Shown: piece after piece, positions 11,301 through 22,344 of the stretch
Numbering within the stretch: the stretch's first letter is position 1
Layout of the letters: every line of letters begins with the position of its first letter
Assembly: GCA_002633005.1 (NCBI GenBank)
Contig: NMRA01000061.1
Coordinates: 62,001 to 126,000, forward strand
DNA: 64,000 nt
From: Phoronis australis
Lineage: Eukaryota; Phoronida; Phoronidae
Direction: 5' to 3'
Program-made: the position numbers and the translations under genes
The notes under the pieces: model-generated
Database searches by the model: none
Told to the model about the DNA's origin: nothing
What the model saw: only the letters and a program-made list of their open reading frames with translations

Positions 11301-14300
11301 TGACACTTTGTTATTCCTTGAGACTACGCTTTCTGCATAAGTTGGCATGCCATGACTACCCAACCTGTAGATCCCGGTCTCAAGCAGTATCAAAATGTCA
11401 AGTTTTGCGAAGCCCTGAAGTCGCCTCTTGTTTGACTCAATAGCAATTTAGTGCTTGATCTACATGTATACTAATTTCATTATGATATATATGAAGTTGG
11501 TTTTTGTGATGGAGGGCGGTTTAATTGTTGTTCTTTTGATGAACAAATAAATGTGAAATTTATATCTCTCTCACTTTTGACACCTGGATGAACAAATGTG
11601 AAATTTATATCTGTCTTTAACACTTGCAGGGCGGTACAACAAGTACTCCCGCACTCTGAGTCAGACCCCCTGGGTGGTTGATGGACACCGGAAGACTGAG
11701 TCATCAGTCCAGGAACTCATCTGTGAGAAACTTATAGAAAGAATTCGACCTGATGGTGAGTCATTGGTGATTTCCGCGACCTACTTTATGTTTTGGCTGA
11801 TTATGAGGAGGGATACTTGACTTGTCTTCTTTGTAAACCACATCTGTTACGCATTATAAGAAACTTTGCTTAAATAGACAAACTTAAGTCCAATAAATGC
11901 ATAGGCGTAGCTTTAATAAGTTACGCATTACAAGGTCATGCTGTTGTGTGACACTGTAATAGGTTTACGCACTTCAGATAGGTTGTATTTTGCCTTACTT
12001 AGGTTAAACCCATTGATGTGGTTGGATCTGACTTAAGTGAATTTCACTGTATTTTCTAAAATTGACTTCAGTTGTCATTCACTCTACTACGCATCCCATG
12101 AATATGGAAGTCAGTCAGCAGACAATCAGATTAGGGTGTTACCTATTGACAAGCGTGCCACGCAGCGGCGAGATTTGGCACATTACATCATTTTTATTTA
12201 GAAGTCTTACTCGGTGGCGTGATCGGCTGCACAAGTCCCCTTTTCTGGCAGTTATGAAGCATTAAAAATTGTGTTTCAGAGAAAACGAGGAGGCAAACTT
12301 ACGTGGACAAAATGAAACGTGCTGTGTGTTTCTGAATAAAAGGAATGTTTGAATCTACATTCACATTACCAGGGACTTGAAATGGGTCTGAACCCTTTAC
12401 AGTAAACTCTCTCACTAATTTCATACAAAAGTGATCACCAAAATTGTACTTTTTCAGTTTTCAATTTCATAACATTGCTGTAAATGCTCACAATCTTTCA
12501 AAACATTGTCTGTTGGTAGCCGTTGTGCTGAACTTTGATATGGAAAGGGATTTAGATTGTTATTGTACATCCTTCATGAAAAAAATGAGAAAATCAAAAC
12601 ATTGTCTGTTGGTAGCCGTTGTGCTGAACTTTGATATGGAAAGGAATTTAGATTGTTATTGTACATCCTTCATGAAAAAAATGAGAAAATCAAAATGAAG
12701 TTTCACATGTCTCTCATATTGTGTGTTAAAATGGTGAGATTTTTTGTAATGGGGGATTAGCGAAACAGTTGCAGTTGTTTGAATGTGTTTGGTGGAATTA
12801 CGACTGCTGGAAATCTTGTTTTGCAGAACACAGATTTTCATCTTCTGGCCGGGAAGACGTAGATGTTCGTATGTTAGGAAGAGGTAAATGATATAGTACA
12901 TGGAAATCAATTGTTCCTTTTGGGCACAGCCTCTGTCAGTCTATTATTACTGTTTGGTGTAGTTTGTTAACTAATTTAAATGATTATTTATGCTTCAAGT
13001 GAGTATGTTTTTGCCTTAGATAAAATCTCCCGAATTACAACTCTGATTACATTTAGATGTCTTTTTCGTTGTAGTTGATTTTAAACTATAGGTCATCTCT
13101 GTTGTTCGTTTAAGTGCTAAAGTCATTAAGATCTCAACTATTTTTTTTTCTTCGTCGTAAATAAATGTTTTTATGACAGGGCGGCCTTTCATTGTTGAGT
13201 TTGTCAATCCACGAGTTACGAATATCTCACAAGAAGAGCTAACAGGTTTACAAAAGGTATGGTTTTGTTAAAACAATTACTACTCTAAGGAACTGAAATG
13301 GTCCTGACAATGTGATGAACATCAATGATCAGAAATTGAATTTTGTGATTGGTGATCTTAAGCTAGACCTTTTTCTGTAATTCTGCTTAAAAATCCGTAG
13401 ATGTTGCATAAAATGCTAATTTTCCAGAGATGTTTAAATTGATGTATGGCAAAATCTCATCAGTTTAGGAAACAATTTGGTGGACAAAGAGAGTGAAATT
13501 TATTTTCCCCCATCTCTGCAAATTTTAGCTCTCAGAATTTTATTTTAGTGTAATGGACAATCGCAGATTTAGTGACACCCTGCATTATTTGGGCGGGAAA
13601 ACAGCCATACTCTCCTGCTATATTTTGTATGACTCTTATAAACAAATCCAAAGTAACAATAACTTCCTTATGGAATCAACCTCATGGACGAAAGCCCACC
13701 CTCAACTTCTTGAGAGTTTCGTTTATAAATACCAACGTTTAATTGAATGCCCGCCCTCCAATTTTTTAGTCATTGGATGTAAGTACCCAGGGTGGTAACC
13801 TGGATGAGTATGGTAGTTACAATACATTTTTTAAATTTCCTTTTTAGGCTGTAAATAGTTGTACACGTGATGTCCGCGTAAGAGATCTACAGAGGATCAA
13901 AAAGTAGGTGTGTTTATACACTAATTATCTATTAATACTCACATCAGAGAATGCCATAGTCTTTGGCATTAGTCTGATTTTTTCATCATTACCCACAATG
14001 CTGTGCAAAAGTAGTTCACTTGTTTCACTGTTGTCATCCTTACAATTATTTAGGTGCAAAATTGTTATTATTATTATGCCAGTGAAGTTCTACTCTTCCA
14101 AACTGAATTGAAATGCAAACATAAATAGTTGACCAGCTTACCAAGGTATGATACACAGTTCTTGAGTTGTCTGACTCAGATGTGTGTTAGCTGCTCGACC
14201 ATTTGAAAACTGACAGAGTTAGTCATGCAGTGCATTTTTCGACTTGTGCAAAAGATGGCAGTTGAAGTCTGGATGTGGCTTTTGGGCTTCTTCAAAGGAA

Positions 14301-17300
14301 GAAGTCCTTTAGTTAATGTTTGCACACTGTATGTCATCACTTGCTGATATGCTGTGGATGTTTTTTAGTGCGTTATAATTAATTAACATCTGGTGTCCCA
14401 TTATATCAAAGTAACACCGAATTATAACAAAAGACCACCGTATCAGATTTTTACTGTAACATAATTTCTTAAAAGAATTTGTGAAGACGGTCGCTTAGTG
14501 CGCATGGGACTGTTACTTGAATTTAAATACTTGTACTTTGTTGCAATGCTGGTCGTTCTCATGAAAACACTGTGTTGTATTTGCAATCTCTTGCGTGCGA
14601 CTGCCATAGGTACGAGGCCATTATTTGGTGAAATGGGCCAGTGAGACTGTAGCTCAGGGATGAAAATTGAATCTTGTCTCATTCATGTACATAGGACTAC
14701 TGGCACGATTTAGATTATTATTTGTTGTTTGCAGAGAAGAAACGTGTGTCTTGAAGGAAGGGGAGGAGGACAAGACAAAATCATATTTGGCGCAGTGTTG
14801 GTGTCAGCCTGCAATCACACAATCTGAGCTAGACAAGCTTTCAACCATGAAAGTAAGTCTATGTTACTTAGCTATTATAATTGTCGCGCTATTGGTGTGA
14901 GCCTGCGATCACACAGTTTGAGATAGACTGGATGTCAGCAATGAAAGTAGGTCCATGCTAGCACTGTTGGTGTGAGCCTACAATCTCACAGTCTGAGCTG
15001 GACCAGTTGTCAACCATGAAAGTAAGTCTATGTTAGCCAGTACAATTGTCGCACTGTTGGTGTGAGCCTGCGATCTCATAGCCTGAACTAGACTGGCTGT
15101 CATCGAGAAATGTGCGTCTATGATAGCAATCACATTCAGTAGTTAAAAGTTTTTAATTTTAATTACGAGACTTGTGCTGGCTTTACACCAACTCAAAATT
15201 AAACTTAAAGCTTTAGAATTGTCTTCTGTTTTTCTCAACTGTGCTTCAAAGCTGTCACAAGTTTCAGCTCTTTAAGTAGGGATTATTTTAATATTCATTT
15301 CCTAAAGTATATGTTTTAATACGGGCTCTCCTTGAATTTCTGGTGATTATCAGATATTCAAATATTTAACTTTCGAAAGAGCAGTATCTAATACTCAATA
15401 GAGCTGAATATATCGGAAGCTTCTTTTCACTCGTTCACAGGACATTGCGCTGAAGCAGAAGACTCCTGTGCGTGTACTACATCGGCGAGCTCTGTTGTTC
15501 CGCGACCGAATGGTGCACAGCCTGAGCGCACAGCTGGTGGACGATCACCACTTCAACCTGACACTGGTCACTCAGGCTGGGACGTATCCTTTGAGGTTGT
15601 TTACAAGCACTGACCATTTTTAAAAGATTTTTAGCAGGAGCCTCGTGCTGTGCAATTGTTTTTCCAGTTAGGACAAATTCCTCAGCGCAGATAATTTGTA
15701 GGAAAATCCAGCACTGTCATTTTCATGATTTTTAGAAACTGTTCATCTGTCATAAAACAACTTTTTTATAAAATGCTAATGTTTTTTTTAGCAATCTGGA
15801 AAGTTGGCAGCGTTTAATAAATAAAAAAATTCAATTCCTTTTCTATGAAATATTGAATAACTGCTGTATTTTTGTTTAATGTTTGGGGGTTCTTTGTAAT
15901 TGAAATACCTTGTGAACTTTTTCCAAATTTGCTACAGGGAATTCCCGGCTGTTATCTTTTCAATTTAGTAATACTCGCAGGCTTTTTTGACACGAGCGTT
16001 GTTCAGCCGTCGGTGTTAGAATTTAACTTTTTAACCAGAGGCATTTTTTTAGCTTCTAAGTTGAAAATCTTGGAGCAAAATCAAAGTCATAGACACAAAA
16101 CTATTTAGATCCTAAAGTCTGTATATGGTATTGCTGAGCATGTACCTTAACTGTAGTTAACCATTAAAACACGAGGCAATTTTTCAATGCTCATTATTTT
16201 GATTACACGTCATTGAGCACACGTCAGTCAGGATCAGCAAAGAACTGCTCGGTAGTCAATGCACAAGATTTGTACAATATTACACAAGACAGTGATGAAT
16301 TTCCTACTTAATATTAGAAGAAATGAATTTTAAACGACAATTACGTGTAATTAATTATGCACACAGTAAACGACTGAGTACCAGAATGTTGCAGGGTCGA
16401 GATTTTCAAAGCAAAAATGAAACAAGCCTCCACCCATTTTTCAGGTTTAGGTTACTTCACCAAAATCTATGTAAGAAGCAATGATTTGCTACTGGGATAA
16501 ATTTCTAGGCACAAATCCCTATTTTTAAGTGCATTTTGCTCCCATTAATTTCAAACACTGGCGTTTTCTTCTTTAAACACCACTTCATAAAGAAAAGCAT
16601 CGCTGGTCCGACTTAAATTAGAGACCAGCATCTCCTGGAAACACGACTTCTATTCGAAACTTTACGGTACACCTATCCCCCACCAGTTAGTGAACTTTTA
16701 TTGTCACCAGCTCTTGACCCAGCTGGTGTGTGTTTGTCCTTGTTATCACGTGAATTTTCACCTCTTTGCAGTTGGTCTTTCTCAACACTGTTATCAGTTC
16801 ATCATGTGTGACTATTACTAGGCTGTCATGTGTTCCTATATCCATCTGATAAATTGTGCATCGTTGTACCATGGTGCGTAGTTTTACCATGATGGTGAAT
16901 ACTTTTACCATTATATTGCATTATCCTTTTACCATTTTGTACATACCAGTAGCATAGCTAATGCGACAATAGTCACTTATAGGATTACCAAAGTTTGGTA
17001 ACCATTTTATTGCCTGTTATTTAGTTGTGAGAACTGGTTCTCAAGACACGACTTTTACAGCTAATGCAAATTTTCCCATGCTTATGGACCATATAAAGAT
17101 CTTTTTGTAAAGAAAATAGGTTGCAGAAGTTCTAAATTTAATTGAAATTAAGTTTATTTCTCTCAAACATGTATTATAGATAATGGGCGCTACTCAGGGA
17201 ACTTTCGAACGTTAACAAAAGAATGGAAATTTTTGCAACAACAATGATAGCACCTTGCTAATAAAAAGTGGAAAAATAAATTAAAATGCGTACTTACCAA

Positions 17301-18999
17301 ACTATCCATCTGTGAAGAGGTAGGGTATGGTGAGGGGAAAATATTTTAAAGACAGCCCTACGATAATTTAGAAACAAATTTGATTTCAGTACTGTGAATA
17401 TTTATTACCAACTCAAGTTTCAGGGTTCTGGTATATTTTGTATCTTATCTATAATTTAATCAATCCTCAAACTTGTGAAGGGCCCTTCATTCACATTATA
17501 AGAAATGTTTCCACAAAACCTGAAATTTTATTTAATTTTTGTATGTCCCTCCAGTTGTGACTTGGATTTTATGGGTGAGCAAATTGTAGAAAACATTCTT
17601 TCTGAAGTAAAAGTTCAAGTCATTCCGGTGTTGTTAATTTTTTAAATTTTAGCCAATCAGCTTGTGTTTTTCTCACTTCCTATCGCACAACAAACAGGAA
17701 TATTCTGTCTACTTGTCTACACATACACGCGGTCACGTGTTTTTGATTGCTGTCTTCCTTAACGCCACATCAGATATGTTAAAGAGTTTGTTCATGGCGA
17801 CTTTGGTCGTACTCAGCCCAACCTGAATACGATTCTTGGCAGGGAGTGCGATATTCTTGAATTGGATGTCAAGGTAATACAAGTGGACAAAATGCCACAT
17901 GGTAGAAATCTCTTCCTTGATTTTATTTACACAACATAGTTGTCATACTTATGTTAAGGTTTATAGAGGCAATACACTGTGCTTGCTCAGTTGCTCTGTG
18001 TATGATTACGACTGTGACTTTTGTCCCTTAAGATTTTTAATTTACCTTATTTAATTGGTTTTGGTCAGGTATCTTTGGCCAGAACTTCTCTTTGGTCCTT
18101 TTTCAAATTTTTAAAGAGGAGTTCCATGCACTTTGTACCGTGAGGATGCCCTCATATTATGTTGTATTGAAGATTAAAAAATGTCAAATACAGGAATCAG
18201 ATGCTGCATTGACCCTGTAAGTGAGGTCATTGATAATGCCTGGTACATCAATACTTTGCTCTGTTGATTAAACACAGCACCAGGTTGTACATAAATATCA
18301 TATCAGTGGTATCTGTAGAACTGATACTTGACTATGTTGATGAGACACAACACAGATATGCATGAGTTATGCCTCGGAAATATTGGTAGATTTGATTATT
18401 TAATTTGTTAAGGTGATTGTAAATCACCTCGGTCACAATACTTTTGATTTAAACTGGTAACGTTATAGACACTTAGTCTCACTGTTGTTGAAGACTAGTA
18501 CTATTTCCCTCTAAGCTGTGATAAATATTCTGAATTGAGAGATAGTTATATTGAAGTGTAATACTGGAATTTTCCATCCTTTTTCAAGTTCAATAGATTA
18601 ATATCAAAAAGTGGTGATGTTTTTCCACTGGGTGATAGCTTGCTGCACTTTTAAGTATGTTGCACGTTGGTCTTTTGTTCAGTGGGCCTATTGCCTTTAT
18701 TACAGAAATAAATTGATTGATTGGTTGATTATGGAATTAGTCTCAAATTGTTGCTTCGTCCAAATACATTTGATTCCTGGGCTTGAAAAGAACCCACATT
18801 TTGTTATTATTTAAAACAAGACTTTACAAGTTGACTTGTCATTTCATTCGAGGAGCACGTCTCTAGAAATTATGAGAACTATCAATTAATTGCAATACCA
18901 AAATCAGTTCTGTTCTCATTCAGGAACTAGTTGAGATCAATTTAGAAGCAGTAGGTGATCTTAATCAAAAGCGGGTCTGTTTTTTGAGGGAACTCTGGT

Positions 19000-19087
<88 letters not shown>

Positions 19088-19637
19088 ATCAGACAAAGTG
19101 CTTGGAAGTGATATTTCCGTGAAATTGGTAGCTCCTGTGCAGCGTTTTTTGTTGATCAGTTAAGTTGGGCATTAGTTGTCCATAAGTGTCATACGGCTAC
19201 AGTAGACGCAGGAATCGCACGAAAACGTACGATCGTGCCAGTCCGTGAGATACCTCCATGCATTACAAGTGAAACGCGTGATCACAGTAGATTTTCTCTT
19301 GAATGTCTTTGGTCTACGGAAAGCAGGCCTGGATTGTGTTCCGTAGAGGCGAGAAACTCTCGAACACGCAAGACTTCCTGAGATATCACCATGCATTACA
19401 ATCTAAGCACGTGATCACGCAAGCCTTTTGCGTCTAACTCAGCCGATACTTTGCTATGTAGGTAACGCACACGTCTTGGGGAAGCATGGAACCAGTCTAC
19501 TTCCGTGTTATACATGTGACTAACAGTTTTTATCATTTCCGTTGTAGTCTGTGGACGTAAGTTGGCCAAAGTGCATAGACACTGATGAAGAATGTCAGGA
19601 TGCAAACAGCGAAGAACCTTTTGACAAGAAGATATAG
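2385..19637 (+). CDS. PUS10: tRNA pseudouridine synthase Pus10, complete (17 coding exons)
   Basis: Pus10 makes pseudouridine in tRNA (positions 54/55 in archaea and some eukaryotic tRNAs). Coding exons: 2385-2414 (tentative), 3518-3655, 4097-4246, 5185-5271, 6600-6634, 7861-8034, 8371-8428, 8968-9041, 10712-10797, 11630-11755, 12827-12883, 13180-13256, 13848-13903, 14735-14852, 15441-15583, 17774-17873, 19548-19637. All junction phases agree and the sum is 533 codons (532 aa) against 529 in human. Visible landmarks: CPRC (about residues 34-37) and CAVC (87-90), the paired zinc motifs; GRYNKYSR-like block in exon 10; catalytic block SGREDVDVR (about 326-334, the Asp of GRED being the expected catalytic residue) in exon 11; RPFIVEFVNPR; TPVRVLHRR; TQAGTYVKEFVHGDFGRT; and SVDVSWP near the end, followed by an acidic tail. 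The first exon (MSASMGFMFE) is the least certain because its donor GTATTC is weak. Confidence 0.94.
2651..3183. mobile_element. Inverted-repeat element in PUS10 intron 1 (non-autonomous DNA transposon type)
   Basis: The two ends are inverted copies of about 80 bp. The left end reads AGTAGAGATGGTG and then TTCATACGCTGGAAGCTTTT; the right end reads AAAAGCTTCCAGCGTATGAA and then CACCGTCTCTACT. About 370 bp lie between and hold no transposase-like ORF. Two perfect palindromes (separate entry) sit in the left half. I could not define target-site duplications. Confidence 0.6.
2770..2843. repeat. Two abutting perfect palindromes
   Basis: Palindrome 1 is 2770-2810, with 20-bp arms and a 1-nt centre at 2790. 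Palindrome 2 is 2811-2843, with 16-bp arms and a 1-nt centre at 2827. They abut exactly. A weaker symmetrical stretch with two CCTAGG boxes follows at about 2846-2867. Confidence 0.9.
3690..3870 (+). repeat. Dispersed T-rich repeat, copy 1
   Basis: This stretch shares an ordered series of blocks with 20600-20740 (TTCGATTTC, TTATTTGAT, CCAGTTTC, TTATCATTATTTT, AAATATTTCT). The two copies look roughly 75% identical by eye, in the same orientation. It lies just after PUS10 exon 2. Family unknown. Confidence 0.5.
4682..4962 (+). repeat. Minisatellite, about 59 bp x 5, in PUS10 intron 3
   Basis: Five degenerate copies of a unit starting GCTGTATATAGGTCACTCTC and containing TTCTGGCCTTGTTGGGTGGC, then CTCTTACTATAAT. 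The copies differ by scattered substitutions, so the array is not very recent. Confidence 0.85.
7613..7782 (-). mobile_element. tRNA-derived SINE or tRNA pseudogene flanked by inverted repeats
   Basis: On the minus strand, about 7645-7725 carries a Pol III A box (TAGCTCAGTGG) and B box (GGTTCAAGTCC) at tRNA spacing. The acceptor stem does not pair, so this is not a working tRNA gene. It is enclosed by inverted copies of TTGGTC, ATCA(C/T)(A)TGACCT and CTGAAAAGATT at 7613-7645 and 7735-7782. The pieces ACCTGTTGG and GACCTAAT also occur together near 5518-5543 and 63296-63323, suggesting a dispersed family. Confidence 0.55.
9221..9332 (+). mobile_element. tRNA-derived SINE, copy A
   Basis: A-box-like GTGGCCTGGTGG is followed about 45 nt later by B-box-like GAGTTCGATTCTC. 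The tail is GCTAGACCCTTGAGTGAGGT, then CTTTGGCTCCTCAGCTC. The same order of blocks appears on the minus strand at 28872-28988, so this is a mobile family and not a single tRNA relic. It lies in PUS10 intron 8. Confidence 0.7.
9612..9990. mobile_element. MITE family 1, copy 1 (about 380 bp)
   Basis: Colinear with 49472-49853, sharing blocks such as CTCAAGATAAGTGTCTATTA, TTCTATGCTCGAGTA and ATGCATAAACTATAATGTAT. The right end (CAGAGACCGGGCC) matches the family terminus, but the left terminus is eroded or truncated. Lies in PUS10 intron 8. Confidence 0.75.
10534..10662 (+). repeat. Tandem repeat, 43 bp x 3
   Basis: Three nearly identical 43-bp units begin at 10534, 10577 and 10620 with CATGCTGAGAGGGGGCAGCA and continue CAGATGGGGGATCTATCTAC. 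It lies 50 bp before PUS10 exon 9. Confidence 0.95.
11630..12883 (+). CDS. PUS10: PUS10 exons 10-11, catalytic core
   Basis: Exon 10 (11630-11755) encodes RYNKYSRTLSQTPWVVDG and continues into a helical region. Exon 11 (12827-12883) encodes SSSGREDVDVRMLGRG, the most conserved Pus10 block and the site of the catalytic Asp. The intron between them (11756-12826) contains the recent 96-bp tandem duplication listed separately. No active-site residue appears to be missing, so the enzyme is expected to be functional. Confidence 0.93.
12498..12693 (+). repeat. Recent tandem duplication, 96 bp x 2, in PUS10 intron 10
   Basis: Copy 1 at 12498-12593 and copy 2 at 12594-12689 appear to differ at a single base (GGATTTAG versus GAATTTAG). 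The near identity implies a very recent event, or an assembly artefact. The length keeps a small open frame intact, but the region is intronic. Confidence 0.95.
14791..15129 (+). repeat. Tandem array derived from PUS10 exon 14
   Basis: The 3' part of exon 14 with its donor and the start of the intron is followed by three degenerate copies (about 14886-14961, 14962-15052 and 15053-15129). Each begins near TTGGTGTGAGCCTGCGATC and ends near ATGAAAGTAAGTCTATG. Copies 2 and 3 keep an open frame and a donor (AAAGTAGGT, AAAGTAAGT); copy 4 has a TAG and a ruined donor. None has an acceptor. Confidence 0.85.
15584..17773 (+). other. U12-type (minor spliceosome) intron of PUS10
   Basis: The donor reads GTATCCTTT at 15584-15592, the minor-spliceosome consensus. 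TCCTTAAC, the U12 branch-site consensus, lies at 17756-17763, about 11 nt before the acceptor CAG at 17771-17773. The intron is phase 2 and splits the Thr codon of TQAGTYVKEF. The other introns of this gene have U2-type ends, with polypyrimidine tracts and no such branch motif. Confidence 0.85.
19001..19085 (+). repeat. (CTG)n microsatellite, about 28 units
   Basis: An uninterrupted TGC/CTG/GCT triplet run of 85 bp in the last intron of PUS10, about 460 bp before the last exon. No interruption is visible. Confidence 0.97.
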
Positions 19638-19689
19638 CAGACAATATGGCCGACAAGTGAAATTCTATTTTGCCAAGTTTCTCCACAAA

Positions 19690-19707
19690 AATAAAGAATT
19701 GAATAAA
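19690..19707 (+). terminator. PUS10 polyadenylation signals
   Basis: Two AATAAA hexamers (19690-19695 and 19702-19707) lie 53-70 nt after the PUS10 stop codon, the expected distance for a short 3' UTR. Confidence 0.65.
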
Positions 19708-20162
19708 AACTTAGTTTGTTACTAGCATGGCTTGTACTGTGTAGATGTGGTAAAATAACAGTTGCTAAATATCCGACTTCTGCAGTGAAATATTCAGCTT
19801 TTAGAAAAATGATAATTTTGGCAATTATTTTTGTGTAAAATAAGTGTAGAATTAGCAAGCTATATTTATTTTAACACTGAATGTGAATTACATTGTATGA
19901 CTGTGATTTTTCTAAATAACATGAACCCACATCTAGAAGACCACTTTGTTTTTGTTCAGCATTGGGCATTTGGCAATATTTATGCATTAAAACTCAAACA
20001 AGTTCAATAAAACCGGACCAAGTGATTTTGTATTAATGTGGTGAAAGTCTACTTATCTGAAGGTCTGAGTTCATGAACAAGAACAATCGTACCAGTGAAA
20101 TTGTCAAGTTTTGCGAAAATCTTCTTAGATATCCAGCTTAAGCCAGTTTTACTGTATATGTA

Positions 20163-20163
20163 G

Positions 20164-20197
<34 letters not shown>
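20163..20197 (+). repeat. (CA)n microsatellite at the gap edge
   Basis: A dinucleotide run, CACACA with a few G interruptions at its end, running directly into the N stretch. This is the likely reason the assembly broke here. Confidence 0.95.
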
Positions 20198-20215
20198 NNN
20201 NNNNNNNNNNNNNNN
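20198..20215. other. Assembly gap (18 N)
   Basis: Eighteen N. The true size is unknown. Linkage between the PUS10 side and the VDE-like/NPHP1 side depends on this join. Confidence 0.98.
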
Positions 20216-20599
20216 TACTTATGTGCTCGTTATACCGTCCTCCCGATTCGTCCCTGCGTCGTCTGCTGCTTTATAGCCAAAACCACTAGATGTATTTTCG
20301 CGAAATTTACGAACAAGTTCCTATCATGGATGTTTTTGGACGGATCCGACTACCAGTCTGCCCGTATTGGCGATTTTAGTTTTTTACTGCCATGTTTTAC
20401 TGTAAGAATATGTAGGACATTGTTGACAAGTGTGTACATGTAGCTATAAAATCTAGCTCCTAAAAGTATATGTTGTCCCAATGAAGAAATTCCGTAGAAT
20501 TCCATTTTTGCATTATCAGTGGAGCGTAACGTGCGGGGCAGCATCCTCGGCTGACCATCGATGGGTGAAGGTATTTTTCAGGGCTTAGAATTTTCTTCT

Positions 20600-20740
20600 T
20601 GTAAGAAGATTTCCACTTTTTTGTTTTCGATTTCCTCTTATTTGATTTCCAGTTTCTTCTTTTTCATCTCTTTATCATTATTTTTCATGCAAAAACGTCT
20701 ATTGATCAGTTAAATTTTACAAAACAAAATATTTCTATCA
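20600..20740 (+). repeat. Dispersed T-rich repeat, copy 2
   Basis: Same-orientation homologue of 3690-3870, with shared blocks TTCGATTTCCTCTTATTTGA, CCAGTTTC, TTATCATTATTTTTCATGCA and AAATATTTCT. No coding potential seen. Confidence 0.5.
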
Positions 20741-20964
20741 CAGAAGCCTACTTATTTGGGGAACAATACATCACCTGGGAAATTTTCCTCTTTCTTGTCA
20801 TTGGTCATTCCAAGCCCTGATTTTTGCTGTTCAGCATAGGTACCCCACAATTGCCCCTCATGCTGACTACATGTACGTACTTTTCACGGCGTCATTTCAC
20901 ACCAGGCAACTCAACCTGAGAAATGCTTTTTAAATTCCTTCGGAAAGAAATAAGTCCACTCGCA

Positions 20965-21106
20965 TGGGAGGCGCACCATAGGGGGCGGGGGCTATAGCCC
21001 CCCACTTTTTTCAGTGCTAGGCCCTACATGGTCTATAGGCGGTGCACCACAGGGGTGCTGAGGGGGCTTTAGCCCCTCCCCACTTTTTTCAGTGCTGCGC
21101 CGCCCA
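20965..21106. mobile_element. MITE family 2, copy 1 (about 142 bp)
   Basis: Terminal inverted repeats TGGGAGGCGCA / TGCGCCGCCCA. Inside is a direct repeat of a module GGGGGCTATAGCCCC followed by ACTTTTTTCAGTGCT. Same layout as 43827-43966. Confidence 0.75.
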
Positions 21107-22344
21107 CGAGTCTCGTTTATCAGTCGGAAACCATAATATAAACCCTAACCACTGAGAATGTTTTAATGTTATCGTAGATACATTTTCTGACGAAAAGCCA
21201 CGACGTATGAAAATTTGAGGCTACTCTTCAAAAAATAATGAAATTCGCAAATGTTGAACATAACCCAATCGAGTGTCCCCACCAGTTCGCCAACACCACC
21301 CCAAAATGTTAACCACCTCCGTTGCCACAATCTGGCCAGTACTTTATGTTGCGACGCACGTGACACGTAGATCCTGGAGAACTACTTAAATTTATGATGA
21401 TGGCTGGAACACCGTTCAGACCACACGAGGCGTCCTCAGCTCGACGGCACTCTATTACCGTCTTCATCTGCCACGGATCCCAAACTGATAACAGTCCCAA
21501 ATGACCGATGTCTCAACCTGAATAGAGAATGAAAACACCTGTCACTCTAATCACTGTTTATTTTTCTTACTTCAGAGGTGTCCTCAAGAATTCAACGGGG
21601 ATCTGGGGGATCTGCTCTCGTTGTTCCCCCGTAATTCTACACAAATATGAAAAGTGGTCGTGTCAAGGCTTTGAAGAAAATGTCTAAGAATAATTTCAAG
21701 ATCAATTTCGAGTTTGGAAATCGGACCCGGCCCGTGGTCTTCACCAGATTCATTTTGAAGCCTGTTCCCCAAAGGCACGTACTCGCCCGAACTTTTTCAA
21801 TAAGCGGAAACAAACGCCCACATCGCCTTTAGCGATTGGCGAAGTTCGCTTTTGTCAAAGGCTACACAAGCGTATTTCTTAACAAATTGACTTGGGAACT
21901 TAGCTAGAATCACCTGGTTCAATACCTTAATTGATCGAGAACCAGTTTCCAATGGAAAGTGGTATAGTTTTGGTGCTGTTGACTAGAGTACAGACAATCG
22001 GCGTCATTGCATGAACCGCCGAAGCTCCTGAAGAAAAAAAAATACCGCGCCACGTCAGGGCACATCAGGTGTCATTTTAAAAAAACTACCAATTCTCAAA
22101 AATTGACCAACCCAATTCTGTTACTGTTTTACGTCTCATTCGGCCGGCCACAACGTCCCAAAGTGTCACAATTTCAACACTGTGACAATTTGGGCCTGCA
22201 CAAAGCATCCCCCCTCCCCCAAAGATAAGGCGAGACGAAATCATTGCTGGCGCACTCCTCTCGCTTAGATTAAAATGAAAACGAAGTACACAATCATCAA
22301 AACCTAGACTATTCGTGCCTCCGGCAAGTCTTTAGAGTCACAAC

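Larger units (their letters stand above)
19708..22344. other. Intergenic region between PUS10 and the VDE-like gene
   Basis: No supported gene. Holds a (CA)n run, the assembly gap, a second copy of the T-rich dispersed repeat (about 20600-20740) and one copy of MITE family 2 (20965-21106). The short ORFs around 21584-21832 and 22007-22228 have no recognisable domain or splice context. Confidence 0.6.

Noticed and set aside
12444-12698. ORF with two identical 32-residue units
   Set aside because: Lies in a PUS10 intron and follows from the 96-bp tandem duplication; the same length kept the frame by chance.
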